NCBI RefSeq assembly: GCF_036860675.1
Contig: NZ_JAYKGK010000005.1
Location: 1 to 64,000, forward strand
Length of the DNA stretch: 64,000 bases
Reading direction: 5' to 3'
Origin: Rosettibacter primus
Lineage (GTDB): Bacteria; Bacteroidota; Ignavibacteria; Ignavibacteriales; Melioribacteraceae
The number at the start of each line of letters is the position of its first letter. Position 1 is the first letter of the stretch. A program made the position numbers and the translations under genes. This document shows positions 8,536 to 17,902 of this stretch, in pieces. The notes under the pieces are model-generated. The model did no database searches. It was not told the origin of the DNA and saw nothing but the letters and a program-made list of their open reading frames with translations.

Positions 8536-9636
8536 ATGAATAAGATGAAACTACAAAAATACTTTTTAAGCTTTTTGTTATTAACATTTATAATTTTTCT
8601 TGCTGGATGCAATGCCAAAAAAACTGCAACTGGAAATGAAGATGATATTTATGTATTTGCTGATTCAACAGAATATTATAATCTCGAAGGTGCTTTGCTA
8701 ACTGTATTCAATAAAATAATTTACACTCCTCAGCCAGAAAATCTTTTTAACCTCATAAGAAAAGATATTTCTTCGCTCGAAAAGTATAAAGAAAGAAAGA
8801 ATATAATTATTATTGCTCCTTTAAACTCTCAATCAGAAGTTGCTAAATACATAAACAGCATGCTAACCAACGATGTAAAGAAATTGGTTTATGCTGATTC
8901 AATTAGTGTTATTAATAAATATAATCTCTGGGCTAATGACCAATTGGTCATGATAATTACTTCTCCTACTATAGATCAATTAAACAAAAATATTCTTAAG
9001 GAAAGTGAAAATCTTCTCTATTATTTTCAAAAAATATCGAATGATAGACTTTATAAAAGTCTTTATAATTCCAGATACGAACAAAAAAATATTGAAGCAA
9101 GATTTTTGAGAGACTATGGCTGGATGATTTATGTTCAAACAGACTTTTTGCTTGCAATTGATAAACCTGAAGATAAATTTGTATGGTTAAGAAGAGCTCC
9201 CGGGACAGACATGGAAAGATGGATTTTTGTTCATTGGATTGATAATGCCTCGCCGGCTCTTCTAAATCGCGATTCAATTTATGCAATTAGAAATAAATTA
9301 ACAGAAAAATTTTATAGAACATCCGACGATTCAAGTTATGTTGAAATTTCTGATGACTATAGAACAACGAAAGAAGTTAATTTCTTAAATCGCTATGCTT
9401 TAATGACACAAGGCTTGTGGCGTATGAAAGACGGCTCGATGGGAGGTCCATTTATCAATTATACATTTTATGATGAACCAACTAAAAGAATTTACATGCT
9501 CGATGGTTCTGTCTATGCACCAAAATATTATAAGAAAAAATTAATTCAACAGCTCGATGTTTTATTAAGGTCATTCCTCACAAAAAGAGAAGTTGACAAA
9601 GAAAGATATGAAGAATTAATGGAGGAACTTGAATAA
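8536..9636 (+). CDS. DUF4837 family lipoprotein
   Basis: 366 residues. A lipoprotein signal peptide ends in the lipobox LAGC with Cys25. The mature part contains the RDYGWMIYVQTDFLLA and WLRRAPGTDMERWIFVHW segments that I associate with DUF4837, a Bacteroidota/Ignavibacteria envelope family of unknown function. It is the last gene of the rightward greA-to-here run. Its stop codon (9634-9636) directly abuts the stop codon of the convergent gene with no spacer, so no terminator separates them. The role is not known. Confidence 0.78.
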   Translation: MNKMKLQKYFLSFLLLTFIIFLAGCNAKKTATGNEDDIYVFADSTEYYNLEGALLTVFNKIIYTPQPENLFNLIRKDISSLEKYKERKNIIIIAPLNSQSEVAKYINSMLTNDVKKLVYADSISVINKYNLWANDQLVMIITSPTIDQLNKNILKESENLLYYFQKISNDRLYKSLYNSRYEQKNIEARFLRDYGWMIYVQTDFLLAIDKPEDKFVWLRRAPGTDMERWIFVHWIDNASPALLNRDSIYAIRNKLTEKFYRTSDDSSYVEISDDYRTTKEVNFLNRYALMTQGLWRMKDGSMGGPFINYTFYDEPTKRIYMLDGSVYAPKYYKKKLIQQLDVLLRSFLTKREVDKERYEELMEELE

Positions 9637-11532
9637 TTAGTTGATAAACTTAAGTATACTTTCTGGAATGTGAAAATTTTTTAAATCACTTTTTATTTTA
9701 TCGATATACATCTTGGCTTTATCAATTTTACCATATTGAATTTCATACATTGCTCTATATGTCAACATTGTTCCTATAACATTCTCAATAAAATCAATGT
9801 ATTTATTTCTTTTCTCAGCAATTCTAATTTTAAAATCAGGAACTGGAGCCGGCACATATTCATTCCCCTTCACAACTTTGAACATAAAAAGATGAGGCAC
9901 TATTTGATAATTTTCTGGTAGCTGTAATTCCCCTCTTTGCATTTCATTCTGAAATAATTCTAACCCAATGTAAACATTTTCTTTATTCTTGGATATTAAA
10001 CCTGTTATAATTTTTCTATAGTATTTTTCAAGTATCTCAGAATCATATTCTTCAGAGCGTTCAAAAGGTCTTAATGCTATTAAAAATTTATTAACATCTT
10101 CTTTTACATTTTTAATTACATCAGGATAATTTCTTTCAAGCTGATTGTAATACCACGACCGTCTGAGTAATTCCTTGTCGATAACAGCAACATCTCTTCT
10201 AAAATTTTCAACATATTGATAATAGTAAGAAGGCGAGACAAAATAGTCCCATTGATAAGTTAATATTATTGAATTCTTTTCCACACTTTTAAGAATGGAT
10301 TTCGTGTAATCTTCAAATGTATATATATCTGATTGATTAACTTGAGAATAATTTGAAACAAAAACATAAATCAAAATCATCAGAGTGAAAGAAATTGAGT
10401 AATAAATTTTACCAGCTTTTTCGATTATGAATTTAATTCCATAAGCTCCAAAGAAGGATAACATTATAAAGGAAAGAAGAAAGTAAGAATCAATATCAAC
10501 AATATCATAATTAATTACATACAGAAGAGAAAATAAAAATGTTGTAAAGAATAAATAAAAAAATCTTTTTGAAACTTTTAGACTACAAAATATTCCAGCA
10601 AGAATAAAAATAAAGTAAGCATAAGTAAACTCATCTGGTAAATTTTGTAAATAGTAATTAAACTGCTTTTTAGCTGAATCAAATGAGGAAAAGAGCCACA
10701 CCTGATATTGTTTTCCTGTAAAATGTCTCCAGAAGTTTTCAAAGTTTACTGGATTTCCCCAGTTTATTACTGGATTTGAAAAAGCACGCAATGGGAGATA
10801 AAGATAAATTAATATCATTACACAAACAGAAATAAGAAATGTAATTATGATTTTTTTAAGAGCAATGCGATTGAAATTTTCTTTCATAAAAAATAAAATC
10901 ATAACAAAAGGCAAAACAAGAAGTGTAGTCATATGATTACAAAAGCCCAATGCTATTGCTATGCCAGCTTTTATCCATTCATACAAATTATTTTTGATTT
11001 CATAAAATGTTTTCAGTGTCAAATAAATTATCAAATTGAAAAGAAAAACTTGAAGTGAATAAACTTCGACAGATGTAGATTGAAACCAGTAAGTTTTGCT
11101 AAATGCAAGAAATAATCCGCTGATTGATGATGCTAAAATATTTTTATAATCAAGAATAGAAATTTTATTTAAAGAATTATTCTTAAACTTTCTTTTCCGA
11201 ACAAAATTTATATCATTCTTTATATTACTTAAAAGCAAATTAACAGACTTAACAAAAAACACAATACCAGCTGCACACCATATTGATGCCAACAAATTAG
11301 CCTGAAATATTTTTGTAAATGGCAGAGGAATTCTAAGAAATAAATAACCAATCAATGTAAATAGTGGATAACCAGTTGGATGAGCAACTCCAAGTGTTGA
11401 TTGAACTGCTGCTAATTCTCCTGAGTCAATTTGAATTACTCCTGGAGCTATAGTAGTCAAATAAAATATGAAAGCTACTACACCGGTAATTTCAGCATAG
11501 AATTTTTTTAGAAAATCAAATTTTGCCAACAT
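9637..11532 (-). CDS. DUF2723 family membrane glycosyltransferase (TMEM260-like)
   Basis: About 631 residues, with roughly ten N-terminal transmembrane helices and a soluble C-terminal ~220 residues. The N-terminal motif PGVIQIDSGELAAVQ with an acidic pair after the first helix, followed by GVAHPTGYPLFTL, is the DUF2723 hallmark; this GT-C family includes TMEM260, a protein O-mannosyltransferase. In this phylum it may glycosylate exported proteins. I prefer the ATG at 11532 to a TTG at 11541; both lie inside the end of glnE (17 or 26 bp overlap), suggesting co-transcription. Sugar donor and acceptor are inferred only from family. Confidence 0.75.
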   Translation of the reverse strand: MLAKFDFLKKFYAEITGVVAFIFYLTTIAPGVIQIDSGELAAVQSTLGVAHPTGYPLFTLIGYLFLRIPLPFTKIFQANLLASIWCAAGIVFFVKSVNLLLSNIKNDINFVRKRKFKNNSLNKISILDYKNILASSISGLFLAFSKTYWFQSTSVEVYSLQVFLFNLIIYLTLKTFYEIKNNLYEWIKAGIAIALGFCNHMTTLLVLPFVMILFFMKENFNRIALKKIIITFLISVCVMILIYLYLPLRAFSNPVINWGNPVNFENFWRHFTGKQYQVWLFSSFDSAKKQFNYYLQNLPDEFTYAYFIFILAGIFCSLKVSKRFFYLFFTTFLFSLLYVINYDIVDIDSYFLLSFIMLSFFGAYGIKFIIEKAGKIYYSISFTLMILIYVFVSNYSQVNQSDIYTFEDYTKSILKSVEKNSIILTYQWDYFVSPSYYYQYVENFRRDVAVIDKELLRRSWYYNQLERNYPDVIKNVKEDVNKFLIALRPFERSEEYDSEILEKYYRKIITGLISKNKENVYIGLELFQNEMQRGELQLPENYQIVPHLFMFKVVKGNEYVPAPVPDFKIRIAEKRNKYIDFIENVIGTMLTYRAMYEIQYGKIDKAKMYIDKIKSDLKNFHIPESILKFIN

Positions 11533-14296
11533 ATTTTTCAAAAAGTAATATGTTCGATTTTATGACTGATGAAAGTTTTTTCTGAAGTTCTTCGGTTGTT
11601 ATTTTGAAAAATGATGCAACCATTGACTTTCTTTCTTCTGTCGCAGGAAATATTGCACTTGTTGTGTTAAAAATGCACTGTAGTGCAAATTCAATTTTCC
11701 TCAAAAACAAATAATTATCAAGTATTAATTCATAATCTTCTTTCGGAAAAATTTTTTTAAGATTTTTAATGATATTAATCGTCTTCTTCCCTTGCAATCT
11801 AGGATTATTAAAAAATTGTGATTGAATCAAAAAATCAATTGTAACTAATCCACCATTTTGCTTTTTAATATTAAAAGTGGAATCATAATGCGAAATATTT
11901 TCTTTCATTATTAATCTATACATGTGAAGCATTTCTTTTGTAACATAAGTCATATCAAGTGATTTAATATGATTAATCAGAATTGATTTGAATTTCTTAA
12001 AAAGATTTTGATTGCCAGAGATAAATCTTATTTTTGATAATGACTGAAATTCCCAAATTCTTGCTCTCGTTTGAAGATAATTCTTATAGCTTTCTACACC
12101 CCAGACAAGCGGAGAACTTTTTCCTTCGGGTCTTAAGCGAACATCAATATCAAATGGCTTTAATTCATTTTGCAATAATTTCAGCAGTTTCTGAAAATCA
12201 TCCTGTATTTCTGAATATTTATTTACATTGTCTGTTATTATAATTAAATCAATATCAGAAGAAAAATTAAGCATGTATGAACCATAACTTCCTAATCCTC
12301 CAATAAAATAATTATATTTTGAATTGTATTGTGATGACAACTTACTGATTCTTAAATCAACATATTTACAAATTAAACTGGAAATTTTTTCAGTTGAAAT
12401 TAAACCCAGCGTGTACTGAACTGAAAGTAAAAATATAATTTGATTGATTTTATAGTTAGAAATATAATCTTCAACATTTTTTATCAATATATCATGTGAT
12501 AAAAAAATTTCTTCAACCGATTTATCGAGTATCAAAATGTCTACAGCTTTTGAGCAGAACTCACATACTTTTAGAAAACTTTTGAAATAATGTTTATTCA
12601 AAAATTCTGAATACCAGATAGAAGGAAATTTTGATGCTCTTATTACCTTAACAAAATTATCCAGTGTAACATCAGGCGACGAACATTTTTCTAAATATTT
12701 TATGAGTTCAGGTTCAATATGATTAAATAACTCAATTGTTTTGGAATCAAATTCTTTTTGTTCAAAATATCCCAATCCGCTTCTTAAATATTTCAGATTT
12801 TTTTCAGCACGGTTATAATCCTTAAAATGAATTTTCCCTAAATCTATCTTTTCATTTTTATCATCGCCTCCCAATATATTATTGTAAATATTTCTAACTC
12901 GTTTTCTTATTTCACTTAATTCTTTTTGAAATTTTTTTTCGTCATCGTATCGAAGGTAACTGCATAATTTATAAAGCAGCTCCCCTTCTGATGGAATAAG
13001 ATGTGTTTGAGTATCATTCATTAATTGAAGGAAATGTTCTATTCTTCTGTAAAAAATATATGCTTTAATTAATAAATCTTTTTCATCCTGTTTAAGAAGA
13101 TTTTTTTCATAAAGCAGTTCAATTGCCTTTAATGTATTTCCTGTTCTAAGTTCTTTAAATCTCCCTCCATTTAACAATTGCAATGCCTGTACAGTAAATT
13201 CTATATCTCTTATTCCACCTTGAAACAACTTAACATTTTCTTTTTCTCTGTTATGAAGTTCAATGTTATATTTCATTTTTTTTATTTGTTCCTTAAGAGA
13301 TGTGGAGAAAGATGCCGGAAAAATATACGGCTGAAGAAATTGATAAAATTTTTGATACAAATTATAATTGCCACAAACATAATTTAGCTTTATTAGCATC
13401 TGTCGTTCCCAATCTTCGCCTCTTGTTTCGTAATATTTTGTATAATCACTGTATGCTTTACACAAAGGAGAATACTTACCATCAGGTCTTAATCGAAAAT
13501 CTATTCTGTAAATGTAACCTCTGTCTGTAATTTCGGTAGACGATTTTATAAACAATAGTGCGGCTTCGGAAAGTATTTCGTGATATTCTTTTTTAATTTC
13601 TTTTATGTATTCATTTTCATCATAAAATAGAATTAAATCAACATCTGAACTGTAGTTTAATTCATTTCCCCCCAATTTCCCTAATGAACATAGACAGTAT
13701 TCTCTACAGGTCTTTAAATCATATTTCAATAAAGTTTCCTGATAACACAATTCGAACAGAACAGAAAGAATTGAATTTGCAAGATAGCTTAATTGTTCTG
13801 TGATAGTTTTAAGGTCGCTAAGATAAAGTATATCATTAACCCCGATTTTCAAGATGTATCTTTTTTTGAACTGTCGTATAAAATTTAATTTTGCATTGAA
13901 TGTAGAATATCGATTAATTCCATTTTGAAGTTCTTTTGTTAAAGACTCAGAAGAAATATTTAGAGCAAGATATTCCTGGTCAAACACTTGATAAAGATAC
14001 TCCGGATTTCTTACAACAATATCTGTTAAATAATTACTGCTTGCAGTAATTGCTATTAAAATCTCTGCATGATGAGGATATCTTACAAGCTCGTGGAAAA
14101 AAGTGTGTTTATCATAAAGAGAGTTAAATATTCTAAGCAAGTTTGCTTCTGAAGAAGAAGAAAAATGGTACTTGCCTGCTTCTAGCTCCATCACTCTAAG
14201 AGCTTTATCAAAAACATCAGAAGAAATTAATCCCTGAGTAAATTCAATCAATTTCGAAACAAAATTCTCTGAAAAAGAAAAATGATTTTTTTGCAC
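11516..14296 (-). CDS. glnE: bifunctional glutamine synthetase adenylyltransferase/deadenylase GlnE
   Basis: 926 residues with two nucleotidyltransferase domains. The N-terminal (deadenylylating) domain has GKLGG at 206-210 and SDVD at 217-220, then DFRLRPDGKYSPL. The C-terminal (adenylylating) domain has SDIDL at 680-684 and DVRLRPEGKSSPL, but its GKLGG counterpart reads GGLGS. The enzyme attaches or removes AMP on glutamine synthetase under PII control, and a PII gene lies 3 kb away beyond secA. GTG at 14294-14296 is the start, with only a weak ribosome binding site. Overlap with the DUF2723 gene suggests one transcript. Confidence 0.9.
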   Translation of the reverse strand: MQKNHFSFSENFVSKLIEFTQGLISSDVFDKALRVMELEAGKYHFSSSSEANLLRIFNSLYDKHTFFHELVRYPHHAEILIAITASSNYLTDIVVRNPEYLYQVFDQEYLALNISSESLTKELQNGINRYSTFNAKLNFIRQFKKRYILKIGVNDILYLSDLKTITEQLSYLANSILSVLFELCYQETLLKYDLKTCREYCLCSLGKLGGNELNYSSDVDLILFYDENEYIKEIKKEYHEILSEAALLFIKSSTEITDRGYIYRIDFRLRPDGKYSPLCKAYSDYTKYYETRGEDWERQMLIKLNYVCGNYNLYQKFYQFLQPYIFPASFSTSLKEQIKKMKYNIELHNREKENVKLFQGGIRDIEFTVQALQLLNGGRFKELRTGNTLKAIELLYEKNLLKQDEKDLLIKAYIFYRRIEHFLQLMNDTQTHLIPSEGELLYKLCSYLRYDDEKKFQKELSEIRKRVRNIYNNILGGDDKNEKIDLGKIHFKDYNRAEKNLKYLRSGLGYFEQKEFDSKTIELFNHIEPELIKYLEKCSSPDVTLDNFVKVIRASKFPSIWYSEFLNKHYFKSFLKVCEFCSKAVDILILDKSVEEIFLSHDILIKNVEDYISNYKINQIIFLLSVQYTLGLISTEKISSLICKYVDLRISKLSSQYNSKYNYFIGGLGSYGSYMLNFSSDIDLIIITDNVNKYSEIQDDFQKLLKLLQNELKPFDIDVRLRPEGKSSPLVWGVESYKNYLQTRARIWEFQSLSKIRFISGNQNLFKKFKSILINHIKSLDMTYVTKEMLHMYRLIMKENISHYDSTFNIKKQNGGLVTIDFLIQSQFFNNPRLQGKKTINIIKNLKKIFPKEDYELILDNYLFLRKIEFALQCIFNTTSAIFPATEERKSMVASFFKITTEELQKKLSSVIKSNILLFEKYVGKI

Positions 14297-14498
14297 CTTA
14301 TTTTTTCAATTGTTTAATTGACAAAAATAAATTAACTAATAATAAATAGCATAATTTTTATTATTGGTATATTTGCATTACAAATTATTATTGAAACTAT
14401 AATTAATCACAATTTTATAAGTTACAGCAAATTATGATGTTCGTTGAATTTCAGAACCTCATTAATTAACTTTCAAACCTGAAAAACTGGAGAGATAA

Positions 14499-17400
14499 AT
14501 GATTAGCACACTGCTTAAAAAAATATTTGGTGATAAGAATACTCATGCATTAAAGGAACTCTGGCCTATTGTTAACCAGATTAATGAAGAATTTGAAAAA
14601 CTGAAAGAACTTACAGACGAAGAATTAAAAGCCAAAACAACTCAGTTCAAAGAATATATTCAAAACGAAACAGCAGAGTTAAGAAATAAAATTGATGAAT
14701 TAAAAAATCAATTAACTCAAATTCAATCTGCCGAAGAAAAACATAAAATTTATGATGAGATAGAAGGACTTGAAAATGAGCTTGATGAAAAATATGAAGA
14801 AATATTAAATGAACTTTTGCCTCAAGCATTTGCTGTTGTAAAAGAAACATGCAGACGTCTTGTTGGTAAATCGTGGGAAGTTGCTGGAAATAAAATTACA
14901 TGGGATATGGTTCCCTATGATGTTCAACTGCTGGGGGGAATTGTACTTCATCAAGGCAAAATTGCAGAAATGGCAACGGGAGAAGGTAAAACACTTGTTG
15001 CAACTCTACCTTTGTATCTCAATGCTTTAACAGGCAGAGGTGTTCATCTTGTAACTGTGAATGATTATCTTGCCAAACGTGACAGTGAATGGATGGGTGA
15101 AATTTTTAAATTCCACGGCTTAACTGTCGGCTGCATCCTTAATACAATGGATACAGAAGAAAGAATTAAGCAATACCAATGTGATATAACTTATGGAACA
15201 AATAATGAATTTGGTTTCGATTATCTACGCGATAACATGGCAGTATCTAAAGACCAATGTGTTCAACGAGGTCATAATTATGCAATTGTAGACGAAGTTG
15301 ATTCTGTTTTAATTGACGAAGCAAGAACACCGCTTATAATTTCAGGACCAGTTGAAAAGACCGAACACAAATTCGATGAAATGAAGCCAAAAGTTGAAAG
15401 ACTTTTCAGAAAACAAGCTAACCTTGTTGCATCAATCGTAAAGGAAGCTGAACAACTTTTACAATCAAATGACCCAAAGGACAGGGAAAAAGCAGGGATT
15501 CTATTGCTTCGTGCACACAGAGGATTCCCTAAAAATAAAGCTTTGATGAAAATCTTAGCTGAGCCAGAGAATAAAAAACTGCTTCAACAAACTGAACTTG
15601 AATTCTTGAGAGAAAATGCCAAAAGAATGCCCGAAATTGATGAAGAACTTTATTTTGCAATTGATGAAAAACTCAATCAAATAGATTTAACAGAAAAAGG
15701 AAGAGAAGAACTTGCGCAGGGCTCTGGTGAAGGAAAAGAATTTTTTGTTATTCCGGATTTGGGAACCGAAATAAGTAAACTTGAAAACGACCCGAATCTC
15801 ACATCTGAAGAAAAACTTCGTAAAAAAGATGAACTTTATCATTTATACTCAGAAAGGTCAGATAGAATTCATACCATCAATCAATTACTAAAAGCGTACA
15901 CATTGTTCGAAAAAGATGTTGAATATGTTGTAACAGAAGATGGCAAAATTGCAATAGTTGATGAATTCACTGGTCGAATTTTGCCTGGACGAAGATATTC
16001 CGATGGATTACATCAAGCCATTGAAGCAAAAGAAAATGTTAAGGTTGAAAGAGATACTCAAACACTTGCAACAATTACTCTACAAAATTATTTCCGTCTT
16101 TACAAAAAACTTGCAGGAATGACAGGAACAGCTGAAACAGAAGAAGCAGAATTTTATGAAATTTACAAACTCGAAGTCGTTGTTATTCCCACAAATAAAC
16201 CTGTTATAAGAGTAGATGAGGATGATGCAATTTACAGAACTAAGCGCGAAAAGTATAATGCAATTATTGAAAAAATAAAACAACTCAGAGAACAACGCCG
16301 CCCTGTACTTGTTGGTACTACAAGTGTAGAAGTTTCAGAAACATTGAGCCGAATGTTAAAACGACAGGGAATTCCACACAACGTATTGAATGCAAAACAA
16401 CATCAGCGAGAAGCTGAAATAGTTGCACATGCAGGTCAACCTGGTGCTGTTACAATTGCTACAAATATGGCTGGTAGAGGAACCGATATAAAATTAGGAG
16501 CAGGAGTAAAAGAACTTGGTGGATTATATATTCTTGGAACAGAAAGACATGAATCAAGAAGAATTGACAGACAATTAAGAGGACGAGCAGGGCGACAGGG
16601 AGACCCCGGAACATCTAAATTCTTTATTTCACTTGAAGATGATTTAATGCGTTTATTCGGTGGTGACCGAATCACTTCTATTATGAGTCGACTTGGCATG
16701 CAGGATGGCGAAGCAATTCAACATCCTTTAATTAGCCGTTCTGTTGAAAGAGCTCAAAAAAAAGTTGAAGAAAATAACTTTGCTATCCGTAAACGTCTGC
16801 TTGAATTTGATAATGTAATGAATCAGCAACGTGAGGTAATTTATTCGAGAAGACGTCAAGCACTCGAAGGTGAAAGACTTAAAGGAGAAATTTTTGAGTA
16901 TCTCGATGAATTTGTTCAAGATGTGATTGATAAATACTTTGATGATGGTAACTTTGAAAAAATTAAAGAGGAAATTTTTCAGCATACACTTGTAGATATC
17001 AAAATTGATCCTGATGTAATTGACAAAATCGGAAAGGACGGATTTAGAGATAAAATTCTTGAGGCTGCAAAAGATTTCTATAATCGAAAAGAAGAAATGC
17101 TTGGTTCTGATTTAATGGCAAGACTTGAAAGATATGCAGTGTTGAGTGTAATTGATGAAAAGTGGAAAGAACATCTCCGAGAAATGGACGATTTAAAAGA
17201 AGGAATAGGCTTACGTGCTTATGGTCAAAAAGACCCATTGCTTGAATACAAAGCCGAAGCTTATAATCTTTTTATTCAATTGCTCGAACATATTAGAAAT
17301 GAAGTAATTTCATTTGCATTTAAATTCTGGCCACAAGCTCCTGTTGAAGTTCAGGGAAGAAGACCAACTCCTCAACAAAGATTACAAACAATAAAAGATA

Positions 17401-17555
17401 GTGCAGATAATCTTGGATTGAGAGCACAACCGCAGGAAAAAGTTGCACAGGTTAAACAAAAACCAATCCGTGTAGAAGAAAAAGTAGGAAGAAATGACCC
17501 TTGTCCCTGCGGTAGCGGAAAAAAATATAAAAATTGTCACGGAAAAAATGTATAG
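14499..17555 (+). CDS. secA: preprotein translocase ATPase SecA
   Basis: 1018 residues. The Walker A region MATGEGKT, the DEAD-like DEVDSVLIDEARTP, the helicase motifs TNMAGRGTDI and GRAGRQGDPG, and the C-terminal zinc and SecB-binding element CPCGSGKKYKNCH are all present. SecA drives post-translational export through SecYEG. Residues ~60-110 include a charged coiled-coil extension, and an acidic insertion lies around residues 290-440, as in other Bacteroidota-type SecA proteins. GGAGAG precedes the ATG at 14499. It is divergent from glnE and followed 8 bp later by glnB. Confidence 0.97.
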   Translation: MISTLLKKIFGDKNTHALKELWPIVNQINEEFEKLKELTDEELKAKTTQFKEYIQNETAELRNKIDELKNQLTQIQSAEEKHKIYDEIEGLENELDEKYEEILNELLPQAFAVVKETCRRLVGKSWEVAGNKITWDMVPYDVQLLGGIVLHQGKIAEMATGEGKTLVATLPLYLNALTGRGVHLVTVNDYLAKRDSEWMGEIFKFHGLTVGCILNTMDTEERIKQYQCDITYGTNNEFGFDYLRDNMAVSKDQCVQRGHNYAIVDEVDSVLIDEARTPLIISGPVEKTEHKFDEMKPKVERLFRKQANLVASIVKEAEQLLQSNDPKDREKAGILLLRAHRGFPKNKALMKILAEPENKKLLQQTELEFLRENAKRMPEIDEELYFAIDEKLNQIDLTEKGREELAQGSGEGKEFFVIPDLGTEISKLENDPNLTSEEKLRKKDELYHLYSERSDRIHTINQLLKAYTLFEKDVEYVVTEDGKIAIVDEFTGRILPGRRYSDGLHQAIEAKENVKVERDTQTLATITLQNYFRLYKKLAGMTGTAETEEAEFYEIYKLEVVVIPTNKPVIRVDEDDAIYRTKREKYNAIIEKIKQLREQRRPVLVGTTSVEVSETLSRMLKRQGIPHNVLNAKQHQREAEIVAHAGQPGAVTIATNMAGRGTDIKLGAGVKELGGLYILGTERHESRRIDRQLRGRAGRQGDPGTSKFFISLEDDLMRLFGGDRITSIMSRLGMQDGEAIQHPLISRSVERAQKKVEENNFAIRKRLLEFDNVMNQQREVIYSRRRQALEGERLKGEIFEYLDEFVQDVIDKYFDDGNFEKIKEEIFQHTLVDIKIDPDVIDKIGKDGFRDKILEAAKDFYNRKEEMLGSDLMARLERYAVLSVIDEKWKEHLREMDDLKEGIGLRAYGQKDPLLEYKAEAYNLFIQLLEHIRNEVISFAFKFWPQAPVEVQGRRPTPQQRLQTIKDSADNLGLRAQPQEKVAQVKQKPIRVEEKVGRNDPCPCGSGKKYKNCHGKNV

Positions 17556-17563
17556 AGGATTTT

Positions 17564-17902
17564 ATGAAAAAAATCGAAGCAATTATCCGTCCTTTCAAAC
17601 TCGATGAAGTCAAAGAAGCTTTGCTTGAAATTGGTGTTCATGGAATGACAATTACTGAAGTCCGAGGATATGGCAGACAAAAAGGGCATAAAGAAACTTA
17701 TCGCGGTAGTGAATATCAGATTGAATTTGTCCCAAAATTAAAAATAGAAATTGTTGTTGATGATTCTATTCTTGAAAAAGTTGTAGATGCAATTCTAACT
17801 ACTGCTAAAACTGGACAGGTTGGTGATGGCAAAATTTTTATTTCAGATATCTCTGATGCAATTAGAATTAGAACTGATGAATCAGGGCCAGAAGCATTAT
17901 GA
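17564..17902 (+). CDS. glnB: nitrogen regulatory protein PII
   Basis: 112 residues, the exact PII length. Motifs TEVRGYGRQKGH, then YRGSEY with the uridylylatable Tyr51 in the T-loop, and TGQVGDGKIFI are all intact. PII integrates 2-oxoglutarate, ATP and nitrogen status; the partner suggested by this window is GlnE. AGAGGA lies just before the ATG at 17564. No amtB gene is adjacent, so GlnB rather than GlnK is the simpler name. The stop overlaps the next start as ATGA, implying coupling to the PorW/SprE-like gene. Confidence 0.95.
   Translation: MKKIEAIIRPFKLDEVKEALLEIGVHGMTITEVRGYGRQKGHKETYRGSEYQIEFVPKLKIEIVVDDSILEKVVDAILTTAKTGQVGDGKIFISDISDAIRIRTDESGPEAL

Noticed and set aside
14318..14346. 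TTGACA promoter 17 bp from AATAAA ahead of secA
   Set aside because: The -35 word is perfect but the -10 is poor (three of six), and the region is AT-rich.
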